From NCBI GenBank assembly GCA_017303655.1, contig JAFLCE010000009.1:1-64000 (forward strand): a DNA stretch of 64,000 nt, read 5' to 3'. Origin of the DNA: Anaerolineae bacterium. Lineage in GTDB: Bacteria > Chloroflexota > Anaerolineae > Anaerolineales > Villigracilaceae. The notes under the pieces are model-generated. The model made no database searches and was not told where the DNA came from. It worked only from the letters and a program-made list of their open reading frames with translations. The position numbers were made by a program, and so were the translations under genes. Below, one piece after another: positions 6,637-15,723 of this stretch (position 1 is the first letter of the stretch; every line of letters starts with the position of its first letter).

Positions 6637-9126
6637 TTATAAACTCGGCTCTGCTACAACCGGCTCGGGATTCTTCTCGAGCGTGATCTCGCCGTCCTCG
6701 TCTACTTTCACGGTGACGTTGTCACCGTCGACGAATTCACCGGAGAGCAGTTTGTCAGATAGCGGGTCTTCGACTCGTTGCTGAATGACACGGCGTAAAG
6801 GACGTGCGCCAAACTCGGAGTCGTAGCCCTGCTCTGCGAGCAAGTCCAAAGCGTCGTTTTGTGCGACCAGGCTCAGGTCATGGTCTTTGAGGCGTTCGGA
6901 AACTTTATCCAACTCGAGGCGGACGATCTTGCCGATATCCTCTTTATTGAGCGCACGGAAGATGACAACTGCATCCACGCGGTTGATGAACTCAGGGCGG
7001 AAGGCGCGCTTGAGCGATTCGCTCAACTTCTTGCGCATGTCTTCGTACGACAATTTCTCTTCTGTGACTTCATCGCGTTTGAGCGCGAAACCGAGATTCG
7101 ACTGACGCTTGATCACGTCCGCGCCGATGTTGGAGGTCATGACGATGATGGCGTTGCGGAAGTCAACCTTGTGTCCCTTCGCATCGCTGAGTTGACCTTC
7201 TTCCATGATCTGCAACAGCATGTTGTGGACTTCGGGATGTGCCTTTTCGATCTCATCAAAGACGATGATGGAATACGGACGGCGGCGCAAGGCTTCGGTC
7301 AGTTGACCGGCATCTTCGTAGCCGACGTATCCGGGAGGAGCGCCGACCAAACGAGAAGCCGTGTGACGTTCCATGAACTCGGACATGTCAAGTTGAATGG
7401 CAGCATCTTCACTGCCGAACATGAACTTGGCGAGTGCCTTGGTTAATTCAGTTTTACCAACGCCGGTGGGTCCGAGGAACATGAACGAACCGATCGGGCG
7501 TTTGGGATTCTTCAAACCAGCGCGGGCGCGGCGCACAGCGCGAGAGATCGCGATGATGGCATCTTCCTGCCCGATAATGGCTTTGCGGAGTTCATCTTCC
7601 ATCTTGAGCAGGCGCTGTGATTCAGCTTCGGTGAGTTGCATCAGCGGAACACCCGTCCACATGGAGACGACTTCGGCGATATCTTCCGCAGTCACGACCG
7701 GGCTGTTGGCGCGGTCCCAACCGGTGCGCAGGCGTTCGATCTGTGCAGAGAGGTCAGTTTCGCGTTCTTCCCACTCGCGCATATCTTCGGTATTGCCTTC
7801 TTCGTTTGCAAGCGAGCGGTTCTGACGAGCCTGACGTAACTGGCTGAACAGGTCTTTGGCTTGTTTCGCGGCGGGGCTTTTGTACATGCGCACACGCGAA
7901 GATGATTCATCGATCAGGTCGATGGCTTTGTCGGGTAAGAATCTTTCGGTGACGTAGCGCGTGGAAAGATGTGCAGCAGCTTTGAGCGCTTCATCGGAGA
8001 TTACCAAATGATGATGTTCTTCGTAAGCGTTGCGAATGCCCTTGAGAATTTCGATGGTCTCTTCTTCAGAGGGTTCATCCACCTGCACCGGTTGGAAGCG
8101 GCGTTCGAGCGCGGCATCGGATTCAATGTGCTTGCGATACTCGTCCAACGTGGTCGCGCCGATGACTTGTAATTCACCGCGGGATAACGCAGGCTTGAGA
8201 ATATTTGCCGCATCGACGGAAGAACCTGCGGCTCCTGCCCCGACCAGCATGTGGACTTCATCTATGAACAGAATCGCGCCTGATTGCTTTAACTCATCAA
8301 TAATGCGCTTGAGGCGTTCTTCGAATTGACCGCGGTACATGGTGCCCGCGACGAGCGAGCCTACATCCAATTGAAGCAGGCGTTTGTTCATGAGCGGAGC
8401 CGGCACATCGCCATCGACGATGCGTTGAGCGAGTCCTTCCACGATGGCGGTCTTGCCCACGCCGGGTTCACCGATGAGGGCGGGATTGTTCTTGGTGCGG
8501 CGCGCCAAAATTTGGATGACGCGTTCAATTTCCATTTGGCGACCGATGACCGGGTCGAGTTTCTTTTCCTCGGCTTTGGAGGTCAGGTCGGTGGCGAGTT
8601 GATCAACGAGCGGGGTTTTTGGGCTGTTGGCTCCAGCGGCGCTTCTGCCTGGTTGGGGTCCCGCAGGTGTGGCTGAGGAAGAAGAGGCGGATTCATTCAA
8701 CACGCGCCGGGTTTGGCGGCGGATCTGATCCGGGGTCACGCCGAGTCGCCTTAAAGCTTCGAGGGCAGTCGAATCCACCCGCACCAGCCCGAGCAAAATG
8801 TGTTCGGTGCCAATGTAGTGATGACCGAGGCGGCGTGCCTCATCCACGGCGAATTCGAGAACTTGTTGAGTTTCGGGTGCCAGCTCAATGCGATTTGGGT
8901 CAAAGTTTGCCGCACTGCTGGAGATACGTTGCACGACTTCGCGTACACGATCTGAGGACATGCCGAGTTCACGCAGTACACGGCCTGCGACGCCGCCTTC
9001 TTCGTCCATTAATCCGAGGAGAAGGTGCTCGGTACCAATACTATTTTGACGGGCGCGCTCTGCCTCTTGATGGGCGAGACTGAGTACACGCCTTGCTCGC
9101 TGTGTGAAACGTTCCATACCAGCCAT
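6637..9126 (-). CDS. clpC: ClpC-type AAA+ unfoldase
   Basis: A Hsp100 ATPase that unfolds proteins, usually for ClpP. Its 829 residues contain a double Clp-N domain (about 5-145, with S-I-G-T-E-H-L-L-L and Y-I-G-T-E-H-I-L-L), AAA-1 with Walker A G-E-P-G-V-G-K-T and Walker B L-F-I-D-E-V-H, a short middle coiled coil near 420-480, and AAA-2 with G-P-T-G-V-G-K-T and V-F-D-E-I-E-K-A-H, then the ClpB-D2-type C-terminus. The start ATG 9126 follows AGGAG. I see no CIRCE element upstream. A second paralogue is at 45913-48393. Confidence 0.93.
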   Translation of the reverse strand: MAGMERFTQRARRVLSLAHQEAERARQNSIGTEHLLLGLMDEEGGVAGRVLRELGMSSDRVREVVQRISSSAANFDPNRIELAPETQQVLEFAVDEARRLGHHYIGTEHILLGLVRVDSTALEALRRLGVTPDQIRRQTRRVLNESASSSSATPAGPQPGRSAAGANSPKTPLVDQLATDLTSKAEEKKLDPVIGRQMEIERVIQILARRTKNNPALIGEPGVGKTAIVEGLAQRIVDGDVPAPLMNKRLLQLDVGSLVAGTMYRGQFEERLKRIIDELKQSGAILFIDEVHMLVGAGAAGSSVDAANILKPALSRGELQVIGATTLDEYRKHIESDAALERRFQPVQVDEPSEEETIEILKGIRNAYEEHHHLVISDEALKAAAHLSTRYVTERFLPDKAIDLIDESSSRVRMYKSPAAKQAKDLFSQLRQARQNRSLANEEGNTEDMREWEERETDLSAQIERLRTGWDRANSPVVTAEDIAEVVSMWTGVPLMQLTEAESQRLLKMEDELRKAIIGQEDAIIAISRAVRRARAGLKNPKRPIGSFMFLGPTGVGKTELTKALAKFMFGSEDAAIQLDMSEFMERHTASRLVGAPPGYVGYEDAGQLTEALRRRPYSIIVFDEIEKAHPEVHNMLLQIMEEGQLSDAKGHKVDFRNAIIVMTSNIGADVIKRQSNLGFALKRDEVTEEKLSYEDMRKKLSESLKRAFRPEFINRVDAVVIFRALNKEDIGKIVRLELDKVSERLKDHDLSLVAQNDALDLLAEQGYDSEFGARPLRRVIQQRVEDPLSDKLLSGEFVDGDNVTVKVDEDGEITLEKNPEPVVAEPSL

Positions 9127-9383
9127 AATTTTGTCTCCTAAATACCTTGTAAGAATTCTACCAAAAAGCAGAAATCCCGTTGTAGGAAAAAGGTTAGAGT
9201 TTCCTTACGGGTATATATTAATAAAGGAAAAAAGAGGGAATCATCTCAAAAACTGACTAGTTTGGGCGATGCCTAGTCAAATGGGTAGGTAAAACCAGCT
9301 ATTGCAATTTTCAAGATGTTGAAGAATTTAAGGGATGGAGAATTAAGAGACTATGATAAATTTCATTCGTAGACATACTTACC

Positions 9384-10133
9384 ATGCTAAACACAAAACA
9401 AAGCTATCTATTTTTACTATTGACCTTACTACTTTCCATCCCATTCTATGTTTGGGGAGCTATTGCCCCTGTGGATGGACTGCCTTTTGGCTTGCCCATC
9501 AGTGTTCTGATGATCTTCGTTCCGTTCACGCTCTCGCTCCTCTTTGCCTGGCGAAACGGAATCCGAATATCTTCCCTGTTCTCACGCATTTTCGACTTCA
9601 AGCAAGTGACGTTATGGGCTGGGCTGTTTGCGATCTTCTGTATGCCGGTTGTCGTGACCATTTCATTTTTCCTGATGAAGTTATTCTCCCTCCCACTGCC
9701 TGTGACGTTGACCTTCCCTGTGAACGAAATCCCGCTCATGATTGTGCTTTATTTTCTCGGCGCCATTCCCGAAGAAATCGGCTGGACGTTGATGCTCTCG
9801 AAAGGTTTCGCAAAAGCATATGGTGCAGTGATGGCGGGAATTATCATCGGCTCCGTTTGGGCGCTTTGGCATGTCATCCCTTGGAGTTGGGCGCACCCGA
9901 CAAGCTGGATCATTGGCATGTGTATCCTCAACATCCTGATGAGAATTGGTATGGTCTACGCCTTTGTAAATGGAGGAGAAAGCTTGTTTTACGCCTTGGT
10001 CTTTCACATGATGATCAATATCAGTTTTGGGCTTTTCCCGAATTATGGGTCACACGCTAATCCGCTGGTGATGAGTGTTGTGCTTCTCCCGATATTGTTA
10101 TTGCTGGGCAGGATAAGGAAAGCTTCTGTTTAA
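9384..10133 (+). CDS. CPBP-family intramembrane metalloprotease
   Basis: A 249-residue membrane protein with about eight TM helices. Motif 1, P-E-E-I-G-W, near residue 131, and motif 2, a conserved H in W-A-L-W-H-V-I-P-W about 36 residues later, are those of the Rce1/CPBP (type II CAAX-like) family. A third conserved position lies near F-H-M-M-I-N-I-S. In bacteria these proteins often serve bacteriocin immunity or membrane protein processing. The frame at 9353 in another phase is a shadow. No Shine-Dalgarno is clear. Confidence 0.85.
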   Translation: MLNTKQSYLFLLLTLLLSIPFYVWGAIAPVDGLPFGLPISVLMIFVPFTLSLLFAWRNGIRISSLFSRIFDFKQVTLWAGLFAIFCMPVVVTISFFLMKLFSLPLPVTLTFPVNEIPLMIVLYFLGAIPEEIGWTLMLSKGFAKAYGAVMAGIIIGSVWALWHVIPWSWAHPTSWIIGMCILNILMRIGMVYAFVNGGESLFYALVFHMMINISFGLFPNYGSHANPLVMSVVLLPILLLLGRIRKASV

Positions 10134-10304
10134 ACCGTCTGCAAATGGAGTCCGCCCGTATTCGTGGATGGGCATTCGGGGGGATGGATCAAGGGGAGGA
10201 TTGTTTGTTGTTGTGTTATTTTAAGGGTACCTCTATAATTTTTAAGATTTAGGGAATCTGCTAGTAATTTGGACATTAATTACAGACAATAATGGAGTGC
10301 CAAT

Positions 10305-10811
10305 TTGAACCTAATATTTGCTGGTCCATGTGGGGTTGGCAAAAGTACAATCGCCAAGATTTATTCTCAGCAATTTAATCTGGCTTATCTAGATTTTGAC
10401 GAACTTAGAAGAGTTCATGCAGAAAAAACATCTTTTTCTCTTAAATACCTAAATCTCAAAGATGTACTTCAAAATATTGCTCCGAATCTAAGCTCAACAA
10501 AATTCCTATTGGATATTGGTGGTGACACGGTTTTCCGAAGGAATACGAACAATGCTAAGAGGCTTGAGCAAATAGTTTGGATAAAAGAAACATACAGATC
10601 CAAAGTTGTAGTGTTATCAGCTAGAAAGGAAATATTATTTTTTAGATTTTTATCAACCAAAAAACGCCGTATCAAAGAATTTTCTAATGTATGGGAAGAA
10701 TGGGTGAATATTGCAGAGCCTAATTGGAAAGAGGCTGGAGATATTTTTATTGACACATCTTTTTTGTCTACCCAAAAAACTATTCAAGCATTAGAAGCTC
10801 AAAGGAAGTGA
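10305..10811 (+). CDS. P-loop kinase-like NTPase in an AT-rich island
   Basis: A 168-residue protein starting M-N-L-I-F-A-G-P-C-G-V-G-K-S-T, a Walker A loop in the position typical of shikimate kinase, gluconate kinase or AAA_18-type small kinases. L-D-F-D-E-L follows as the nucleotide/substrate-loop acid. A shikimate-kinase-like glycine pattern (D-I-G-G-D-T-V-F-R-R) is visible near residue 67. The C-terminal half is Lys-rich and unlike shikimate kinase. TTG 10305 is chosen because GGAG lies seven bases before it. Base composition is clearly more AT-rich than neighbours, suggesting transfer. Its stop overlaps the spacer of the next gene, so the two form a pair. Confidence 0.6.
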   Translation: MNLIFAGPCGVGKSTIAKIYSQQFNLAYLDFDELRRVHAEKTSFSLKYLNLKDVLQNIAPNLSSTKFLLDIGGDTVFRRNTNNAKRLEQIVWIKETYRSKVVVLSARKEILFFRFLSTKKRRIKEFSNVWEEWVNIAEPNWKEAGDIFIDTSFLSTQKTIQALEAQRK

Positions 10812-10813
10812 GC

Positions 10814-11413
10814 ATGAATAAGATTCAAGGATTAATTTCGTTTTACAGCCTTCAAGAATGGTGGTTTTCTACTTTCACCTCAGAAGAAAGAGAGTACATT
10901 GATAATGCTTATCAACCAATGGGCGCGCCGCCTCACACATTGACTCAAGGTGCAGAAACAAATCGTGAACACCCTGCTCCTGAATTTTTGAATGGACTTA
11001 ACACTTGGTTTAGAAGCAGTAAAGATTCGTCGATTGCAGAACGAATTCATAAAAAATTAATAGAGTTAGCCAAAGAAAATCCAATTAACAAACCTGGATA
11101 CTATATTGGCAGACATTTTACAACTTATGTTAGAGATTTTGAGATATTGAAGAGAACCGGGGAGTTTTCTAAATTAGAAGAGTTACTGCTCGAATTAGTC
11201 AACGCCACCGAAGAAGAAAGTTCAATAAACGGCATGGGGGTTGCACCAGCGTACTATAGCGAATTAGCGATACTTTATCGTAAACAGAAAGAGTATTCCA
11301 AAGAAGTCTCAATACTAGAAAGATTTGCAAAACAGAAACACGCAAATGGTGCTATGCCAGCAAAGCTATTAGAACGATTGAAAAAAGCAAAAGCACTTGC
11401 TGCAACAAAGTAA
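10814..11413 (+). CDS. Hypothetical helical-repeat protein, AT-rich
   Basis: A 199-residue soluble protein. The start ATG 10814 has AAGGAAG six bases upstream, two bases after the stop of the kinase-like gene. The second half is all helix with TPR-like spacing (Y-S-E-L-A-I-L-Y-R-K-Q-K-E-Y-S-K-E-V-S-I-L). The first part has many aromatic residues (S-L-Q-E-W-W-F-S-T-F). I do not recognise a family. Its codon use and AT content match the gene before it, so both probably arrived together. Confidence 0.55.
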   Translation: MNKIQGLISFYSLQEWWFSTFTSEEREYIDNAYQPMGAPPHTLTQGAETNREHPAPEFLNGLNTWFRSSKDSSIAERIHKKLIELAKENPINKPGYYIGRHFTTYVRDFEILKRTGEFSKLEELLLELVNATEEESSINGMGVAPAYYSELAILYRKQKEYSKEVSILERFAKQKHANGAMPAKLLERLKKAKALAATK

Positions 11414-11434
11414 TTCCCCAAATTCCCTCCATGC

Positions 11435-11470
11435 TATAATCCGCAATCGTTTGACCCAAATCACGGAGGA
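11435..11470 (+). promoter_or_regulatory. -10 box and ribosome binding site of the small lipoprotein
   Basis: TATAAT at 11435-11440, then GGAGGA at 11465-11470 before GTG 11475. The likely transcript could read on into the surface-acylation operon. Confidence 0.45.
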
Positions 11471-11474
11471 ACCT

Positions 11475-11861
11475 GTGCGCAATAAATTAACTATTCTCAT
11501 GCTCGCCCTGAGCATTCTTCTTTCCGCCTGCGGAGTAAACGCCTCCGGCTCAGCAACAACCGCCGTCGAAGGCTACATCACCGCCCTTGCGACCAAAGAC
11601 CAAGCCGCCCTCATCTCCAACTCCTGCGCCGACTGGGAAGATGACGCCCTGATCGAACTCGACTCCTTCGCCCTCGTCGAAGTCACCGTGGAAGGAATGT
11701 CCTGCACCGAAGCAGGCACCGACGGCGACAAGACCCTCGTCGACTGCACGGGCATGCTCAACATGAGCTACAACGGCGAACCCCAATCCCTCGACCTCGC
11801 CGACCGCACCTACGAAGTCATCGAGCAAGACGGCAACTGGCTCGTCTGTGGCGTTCGATAA
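11475..11861 (+). CDS. Small secreted lipoprotein
   Basis: A 128-residue protein with a short lipoprotein signal (hydrophobic run, lipobox L-L-S-A-C at residues 15-19). The mature domain of about 100 residues has the pattern of a small NTF2-like or DUF4878-type cone: a first helix T-A-V-E-G-Y-I-T-A-L-A-T-K-D-Q-A-A-L, and final strands Y-E-V-I-E-Q-D-G-N-W-L-V-C. Three further cysteines may form disulfides. The start is GTG 11475 after GGAGGA. It lies just upstream of the acylation operon but a palindromic spacer separates them, so a functional link is not shown. Confidence 0.65.
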   Translation: MRNKLTILMLALSILLSACGVNASGSATTAVEGYITALATKDQAALISNSCADWEDDALIELDSFALVEVTVEGMSCTEAGTDGDKTLVDCTGMLNMSYNGEPQSLDLADRTYEVIEQDGNWLVCGVR

Positions 11862-11867
11862 GAGCGA

Positions 11868-11941
11868 TTAAACACAAAGGACACGAAGTACACAAAGGTT
11901 TTAAGGTTTTCCCTTAGTGCCCTTGGTGTCCTTCGTGTTTA
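11868..11941. repeat. Palindromic spacer, AACACAAAGGACAC type
   Basis: Imperfect inverted repeat: left arm AAACACAAAGGACACGAAG near 11869 and right arm GGTGTCCTTCGTGTTT ending near 11940, with a third related piece TACACAAAGG between. Sequences of this kind are common as dispersed palindromic spacers. It sits immediately before the microprotein gene and could act as a terminator or regulator. Confidence 0.6.
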
Positions 11942-11946
11942 AAGAA

Positions 11947-12060
11947 ATGAAGTTTCTCACCCGCGAAAACCTCCTCGCCCTCCTGCTCTGCCTCATCCTC
12001 ATCGCCCTCGTCATCTTCACCGCAGACTCGAGCCCCACGTGGATCTATCAAGGCTTCTAA
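11947..12060 (+). CDS. DltX-like membrane microprotein (37 aa)
   Basis: A gene below usual size limits. It encodes 37 residues: a short charged N-terminus (M-K-F-L-T-R-E-N), one TM helix (L-L-A-L-L-L-C-L-I-L-I-A-L-V-I-F) and a 10-residue tail ending W-I-Y-Q-G-F. Its TAA (12058-12060) is followed without a gap by the ATG of the MBOAT gene. In Dlt systems the small protein DltX, encoded beside the MBOAT protein DltB, ends in a conserved F-x-Y-x-x-F whose Tyr is thought to carry the acyl group across; that is recalled knowledge, not checked here. The same spacing of aromatic, Tyr and terminal Phe here (W-x-Y-x-x-F) and the position in the operon support the call. There is no strong Shine-Dalgarno. 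Confidence 0.65.
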   Translation: MKFLTRENLLALLLCLILIALVIFTADSSPTWIYQGF

Positions 12061-13488
12061 ATGGCGCTTGAAAATATTCTGATTCTCGCCGCCGCCTCGC
12101 TCCTCTGGGCAACAACCTTCCGCAACCATGGCAGGACGTGGTTCATGCTCATCGCCAGCGTCGTTGTCATCTTCTGGCTGCAACCCGCCCTCCCCATCCG
12201 CGGCGCCGACTTCTTCACGCCTCTCGCCACGCTCGTGCTCGTCGTCCTCACCTGGTTCATCACCGCCGACGACGAAACCCGCAAGCAGCGCAAAAACATC
12301 ATCATCCTTGCCATCGTCACTGGCGTTGTCCTTTTACTCAACCTCACCCGCTTCGTTCCACAAATTCAACTCTTCACCGCCTCGCGCCCACCTCAACTCG
12401 AAACGACTCTCCTTATCTTTTTGATAACAGGACTGACACTGTTAGCGTTATCTCGTCTGACGCGTTTCAGCGCTTCTTTCTTAACGGTGGGCTTGGTTCT
12501 AACCATTGGGCTTTTTCTACTCATAAAGATTCCCACCCTATCTCTCTGGCTCAGTTCTTTCCTGCGCACACTCTCCGGTCAATCACTGACCAACGTCTCC
12601 ATCAACGACTTCCGCTGGTTGGGATTCTCCTACGTCGCCTTCCGTCTCATCCACACCATTCGCGATAAACAGTCTGGAAGATTTCCCTCCGTAGACGTGG
12701 GTGAGTTCATCACCTACGTCATCTTCTTCCCCGCCTTCACCGCCGGACCGATTGACCGCTTAGAACGATTCACGAAGGATTTACGCGCTCCATTTGCAGG
12801 TCTGAACCTTGAAACTTTATATTCCGCAGGTCAACGCCTGCTCCTCGGCTTGTTCAAAAAATTCGTCATCGCCGACGCTTTAGCTCTCATCGCTCTCAAC
12901 GATACTAACGCGGCTCAAGTCACTTCCACGTTTTGGATGTGGATCATCGTCTACGCCTACACCTTCCAGATCTACTTCGACTTCAGCGGCTACACCGACA
13001 TTGCTCTAGGTATCGCGCAACTGCTCGGAATCAAACTCCCCGAGAACTTCGCTTCTCCCTACCTCAAACCCAACCTGACCCAGTTCTGGAACAACTGGCA
13101 CATGACTCTCACCCAGTGGTTCCGCGCCTATTTCTTCAATCCCATCACCCGCTGGCTCCGGTCTTGGCAAAAACCGATGTCTATCCCGATGATGATTCTT
13201 TTCACCCAAGTCGCCACTATGTTACTGATTGGCTTCTGGCACGGCGTGACGTGGAACTTCACCCTATGGGGCTTATGGCACGGACTTGGTCTTTTCATTC
13301 ATAACCGCTGGAACGACATGACTAAAGCTAGAGCTGCCGCTTGGGCAACTTCGCCCACGAAACAAACCATCCTCAACATCAGCGGAATTTTGCTCACCTT
13401 CCATTTCGTCGCGATTGGCTGGATCTTTTTTGCATTATCATCACCCATCACCTCGTGGCAGGTGATTTTGAAATTGCTTGGCTCTTAA
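12061..13488 (+). CDS. MBOAT O-acyltransferase (DltB/AlgI-like)
   Basis: A 475-residue polytopic protein that would pass an acyl group from a cytoplasmic donor across the membrane. Family motifs are present: D-F-S-G-Y-T-D-I-A-L-G, F-A-S-P-Y-L-K-P-N-L-T-Q-F-W-N-N-W-H, and the two-histidine region G-F-W-H-G-V-T-W-N-F and L-W-H-G-L-G-L with the catalytic His. The first ~130 residues add extra TM helices. The gene starts directly after the microprotein stop and heads a run of acyl-transfer genes, so by analogy with Dlt it is the channel-forming acyltransferase. The acyl group is probably not D-alanine, since the ligase downstream looks like an acyl-AMP ligase. Confidence 0.92.
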   Translation: MALENILILAAASLLWATTFRNHGRTWFMLIASVVVIFWLQPALPIRGADFFTPLATLVLVVLTWFITADDETRKQRKNIIILAIVTGVVLLLNLTRFVPQIQLFTASRPPQLETTLLIFLITGLTLLALSRLTRFSASFLTVGLVLTIGLFLLIKIPTLSLWLSSFLRTLSGQSLTNVSINDFRWLGFSYVAFRLIHTIRDKQSGRFPSVDVGEFITYVIFFPAFTAGPIDRLERFTKDLRAPFAGLNLETLYSAGQRLLLGLFKKFVIADALALIALNDTNAAQVTSTFWMWIIVYAYTFQIYFDFSGYTDIALGIAQLLGIKLPENFASPYLKPNLTQFWNNWHMTLTQWFRAYFFNPITRWLRSWQKPMSIPMMILFTQVATMLLIGFWHGVTWNFTLWGLWHGLGLFIHNRWNDMTKARAAAWATSPTKQTILNISGILLTFHFVAIGWIFFALSSPITSWQVILKLLGS

Positions 13489-13490
13489 AT

Positions 13491-13555
13491 GTAGGTCAGG
13501 CTTTTAGCCTGACGCTCTTTGAAATTGGACTCATGGCGGGTTACAAACCCGCCAT
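13491..13555. repeat. Two adjacent small palindromes
   Basis: GTAGGTCAGGC...GCCTGACG at 13491-13514 and ATGGCGGGTT...AACCCGCCAT at 13533-13555. Both lie between the MBOAT and SGNH genes. They are of the same style as the GTAGG spacers elsewhere. Confidence 0.55.
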
Positions 13556-13565
13556 ACAAATAATC

Positions 13566-14669
13566 ATGAATCAAGAAATCAAACCCCTCAACGTCCTCAT
13601 CAAAGGACTGCTCTTATTCGTCCTCTTCAACCTCGTCATCGCCGCATGGCAGCCGAGTGTTGGACAGTTATCCCTATACAACATCCTCTACCCAGGGCGG
13701 GAGCGATTGCCCTTCGGTGAGAATCCCAAACAATCCTATAACCTCAGCCTCTTCGACCTTGATGCAATGTTCGCTTCGCATGTCATCGCTGATACACCGA
13801 AAGCGGATGATGAATTTCGTGTCATCATCGTGGGTGATTCGTCGGTATGGGGGACACTACTCAAACCAGAAGAAACATTGGCAGGACAACTTAATCAAGA
13901 TAATCTCAACGCCTGCGGAAAAAATGTCCGCGCGTACAACTTGGGCTATCCAACCATCTCGATCACTAAAGATGTTATGCTGCTCTCGTATGCCAAGCAA
14001 TACGACCCTGACCTCGTCATCTGGATGACCACGCTCGATGCGTTTCCGTTGGAAAAGCAAATGTCCACGCCGTTGGTAGCTAACAATGAAGAAAAGGTCC
14101 GGGAACTGGCGACCAGTTACGGCTTAAGAGTCGAGGCGGATGATCCCAATTTCGAAGTCAAATCGTTCTGGCAGAAAACGTTTGTCGGCGACCGTCGCGC
14201 ATGGGCGGACTTCTTCCGTTTGCAAACTTATGGCGTGATGTGGTCTGCCACGGGCATCGACCAGGTCTATCCCGCTGAGTATGAAAAAGCGCAAACCGAT
14301 TTCGAAGCGGACGATAGTTATCACGACCTGACTGCGCCGCTGACCGAAGATGAGCTTGCCATCAACGCCTTGGAGGCGGGTTTCAATGTGGTAGGTGAGA
14401 CACCGATGTTACTCGTAAATGAGCCGATGTTAATAAGTTCGGGCGCAAACAGCGACATCCGCTATAATTTTTTCTACCCCCGCTGGGCGTATGACGATTA
14501 CCGCGAGATCATGGCTTCGTTGAGCCAACAAAATGGCTGGATGTATGTGGACTTGTGGAATATCGTGCCTGCAAATGAATTCACCAACAGCGCAATTCAC
14601 TTGACGCATGCGGGAGAGAACATGCTGGCAGGAAATCTCGCGCCGTATATTCTCGAAACTTGTAAATAA
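13566..14669 (+). CDS. Membrane-anchored SGNH-like acyltransferase (DltD/AlgJ-like)
   Basis: A 367-residue protein with an N-terminal TM anchor at about 13-27 (L-L-L-F-V-L-F-N-L-V-I-A-A) and a large outer domain. The block I nucleophile motif is V-G-D-S-S-V-W-G near residue 85, and the C-terminal histidine is in I-H-L-T-H-A-G. The Asp usually found shortly before that His is not obvious (sequence N-S-A-I-H). Proteins of this shape next to an MBOAT (AlgJ, AlgX, DltD, PatB) move acyl groups onto surface polymers. The start at ATG 13566 is preferred over upstream codons because the anchor follows directly. It is followed by a lipoprotein of similar fold. Confidence 0.8.
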   Translation: MNQEIKPLNVLIKGLLLFVLFNLVIAAWQPSVGQLSLYNILYPGRERLPFGENPKQSYNLSLFDLDAMFASHVIADTPKADDEFRVIIVGDSSVWGTLLKPEETLAGQLNQDNLNACGKNVRAYNLGYPTISITKDVMLLSYAKQYDPDLVIWMTTLDAFPLEKQMSTPLVANNEEKVRELATSYGLRVEADDPNFEVKSFWQKTFVGDRRAWADFFRLQTYGVMWSATGIDQVYPAEYEKAQTDFEADDSYHDLTAPLTEDELAINALEAGFNVVGETPMLLVNEPMLISSGANSDIRYNFFYPRWAYDDYREIMASLSQQNGWMYVDLWNIVPANEFTNSAIHLTHAGENMLAGNLAPYILETCK

Positions 14670-14671
14670 TT

Positions 14672-14732
14672 GTAAGGGCGACACGTTTTGGTTGATCAAG
14701 TACATTCATCATCATGGGCGGGTCGCCCTTAC
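14672..14732. repeat. GTAAGGGCGAC palindromic spacer
   Basis: Left arm GTAAGGGCGAC at 14672 and right arm GTCGCCCTTAC ending 14732, with a loop of about 39 bases. A variant of the GTAGGGGCG family between the two SGNH-type genes. Confidence 0.7.
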
Positions 14733-14749
14733 TTGTAATAGGAGTGTAA

Positions 14750-15676
14750 ATGAAAGTACGACAATTTTTTCTTTTATCTATCGTGTTGCTTGCTGCTTGC
14801 ACCACAGCCCCAACAGCAACTTCCCAACCAGAAAGCCAACCCAGTTCCACGCCGGAAGCGACTGAGACCGAAACGGTCGTAGCCGCCACCGAAGAATCCG
14901 CGCCGACACCACGCCCTACTCTTGGACCTGATGAATGGATGACCCTGCCCATCGTTCCTGAAGTGACGGATACCGCTCGCGAAATTTATGCTCGTGGCTT
15001 GGCAATGGGACGCGACCCAAATCATTTTTCCAAAGTGGGCGATTGCCAAACGAATACCGGTTTCTATCTTGTAGACTTTGATAATGAAGGCGCATATAGT
15101 CTTGGCGAATATGCATCTTTGCAAGATACGATTGACTATTACGAAGGTTCATTCTCTCGTACAAGTTTGGCAATGCGAGATGGATACAACGTCGCTGCAA
15201 TTCTGACTCCACTGCGGGCTGACCCGAAGCAATGCGAAAAGAATGAAAATCCCATTGCATGTGAATTTAGACTTCACAACCCAAGCATTGCCATCATCAG
15301 CTTGGAGACCAATTTTAGCGACCGTCCCGCCGATGACTATGGCAAGTACATGCGTCAGATCATTGAATATTCCATTGAACAGGGTGTGGTACCGATCCTT
15401 GCTACTAAAGGCGATAACCTCGAAGGCGATCACAGCATTAATGCCGAAATCGCTGAAATTGCCGTAGAATACGACATCCCTCTGTGGAATCTTTGGGCAG
15501 CATTACAACCCCTGCCGAATCAAGGTCATTCCACTGAACTGAACGACGGCTTTCATCTCTCGTTCTCGCGCAACTTCTTTGATAAGCCGAAGAACATGCT
15601 CAGCGGCTGGCCTTGGCGCAATCTGACGGCTTTGCAAGCATTGGATGCGGTGAGAGTAGGATTGCAAGAGCAGTAA
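14750..15676 (+). CDS. Lipoprotein with SGNH-like domain, Cys in the nucleophile position
   Basis: A 308-residue lipoprotein (lipobox L-L-A-A-C at residues 13-17) with a Thr/Pro/Glu linker to about residue 60, then an SGNH/GDSL-like domain. Block I reads F-S-K-V-G-D-C-Q-T-N, where most relatives have G-D-S. The C-terminal block is D-G-F-H-L-S, giving Asp and His in the normal D-x-x-H arrangement. Either Cys is the nucleophile or this is a non-catalytic acceptor or recognition protein. The start ATG 14750 has AGGAG upstream. Position in the operon suggests it acts outside the membrane with the DltD-like protein. Confidence 0.75.
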   Translation: MKVRQFFLLSIVLLAACTTAPTATSQPESQPSSTPEATETETVVAATEESAPTPRPTLGPDEWMTLPIVPEVTDTAREIYARGLAMGRDPNHFSKVGDCQTNTGFYLVDFDNEGAYSLGEYASLQDTIDYYEGSFSRTSLAMRDGYNVAAILTPLRADPKQCEKNENPIACEFRLHNPSIAIISLETNFSDRPADDYGKYMRQIIEYSIEQGVVPILATKGDNLEGDHSINAEIAEIAVEYDIPLWNLWAALQPLPNQGHSTELNDGFHLSFSRNFFDKPKNMLSGWPWRNLTALQALDAVRVGLQEQ

Positions 15677-15723
15677 AAAAAGTAACAAGTAATGAGTAAA
15701 AAATATAGTAAAAGGAATCATTC

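Noticed and set aside
9127-9383. CIRCE or HrcA site before clpC
   Set aside because: No TTAGCACTC-N9-GAGTGCTAA element, or a near match, is visible in this spacer or before the second clpC.
13341-13565. Longer start for the SGNH protein inside the MBOAT gene
   Set aside because: The extra part overlaps the MBOAT C-terminus and two palindromes. ATG 13566 directly precedes the TM anchor.
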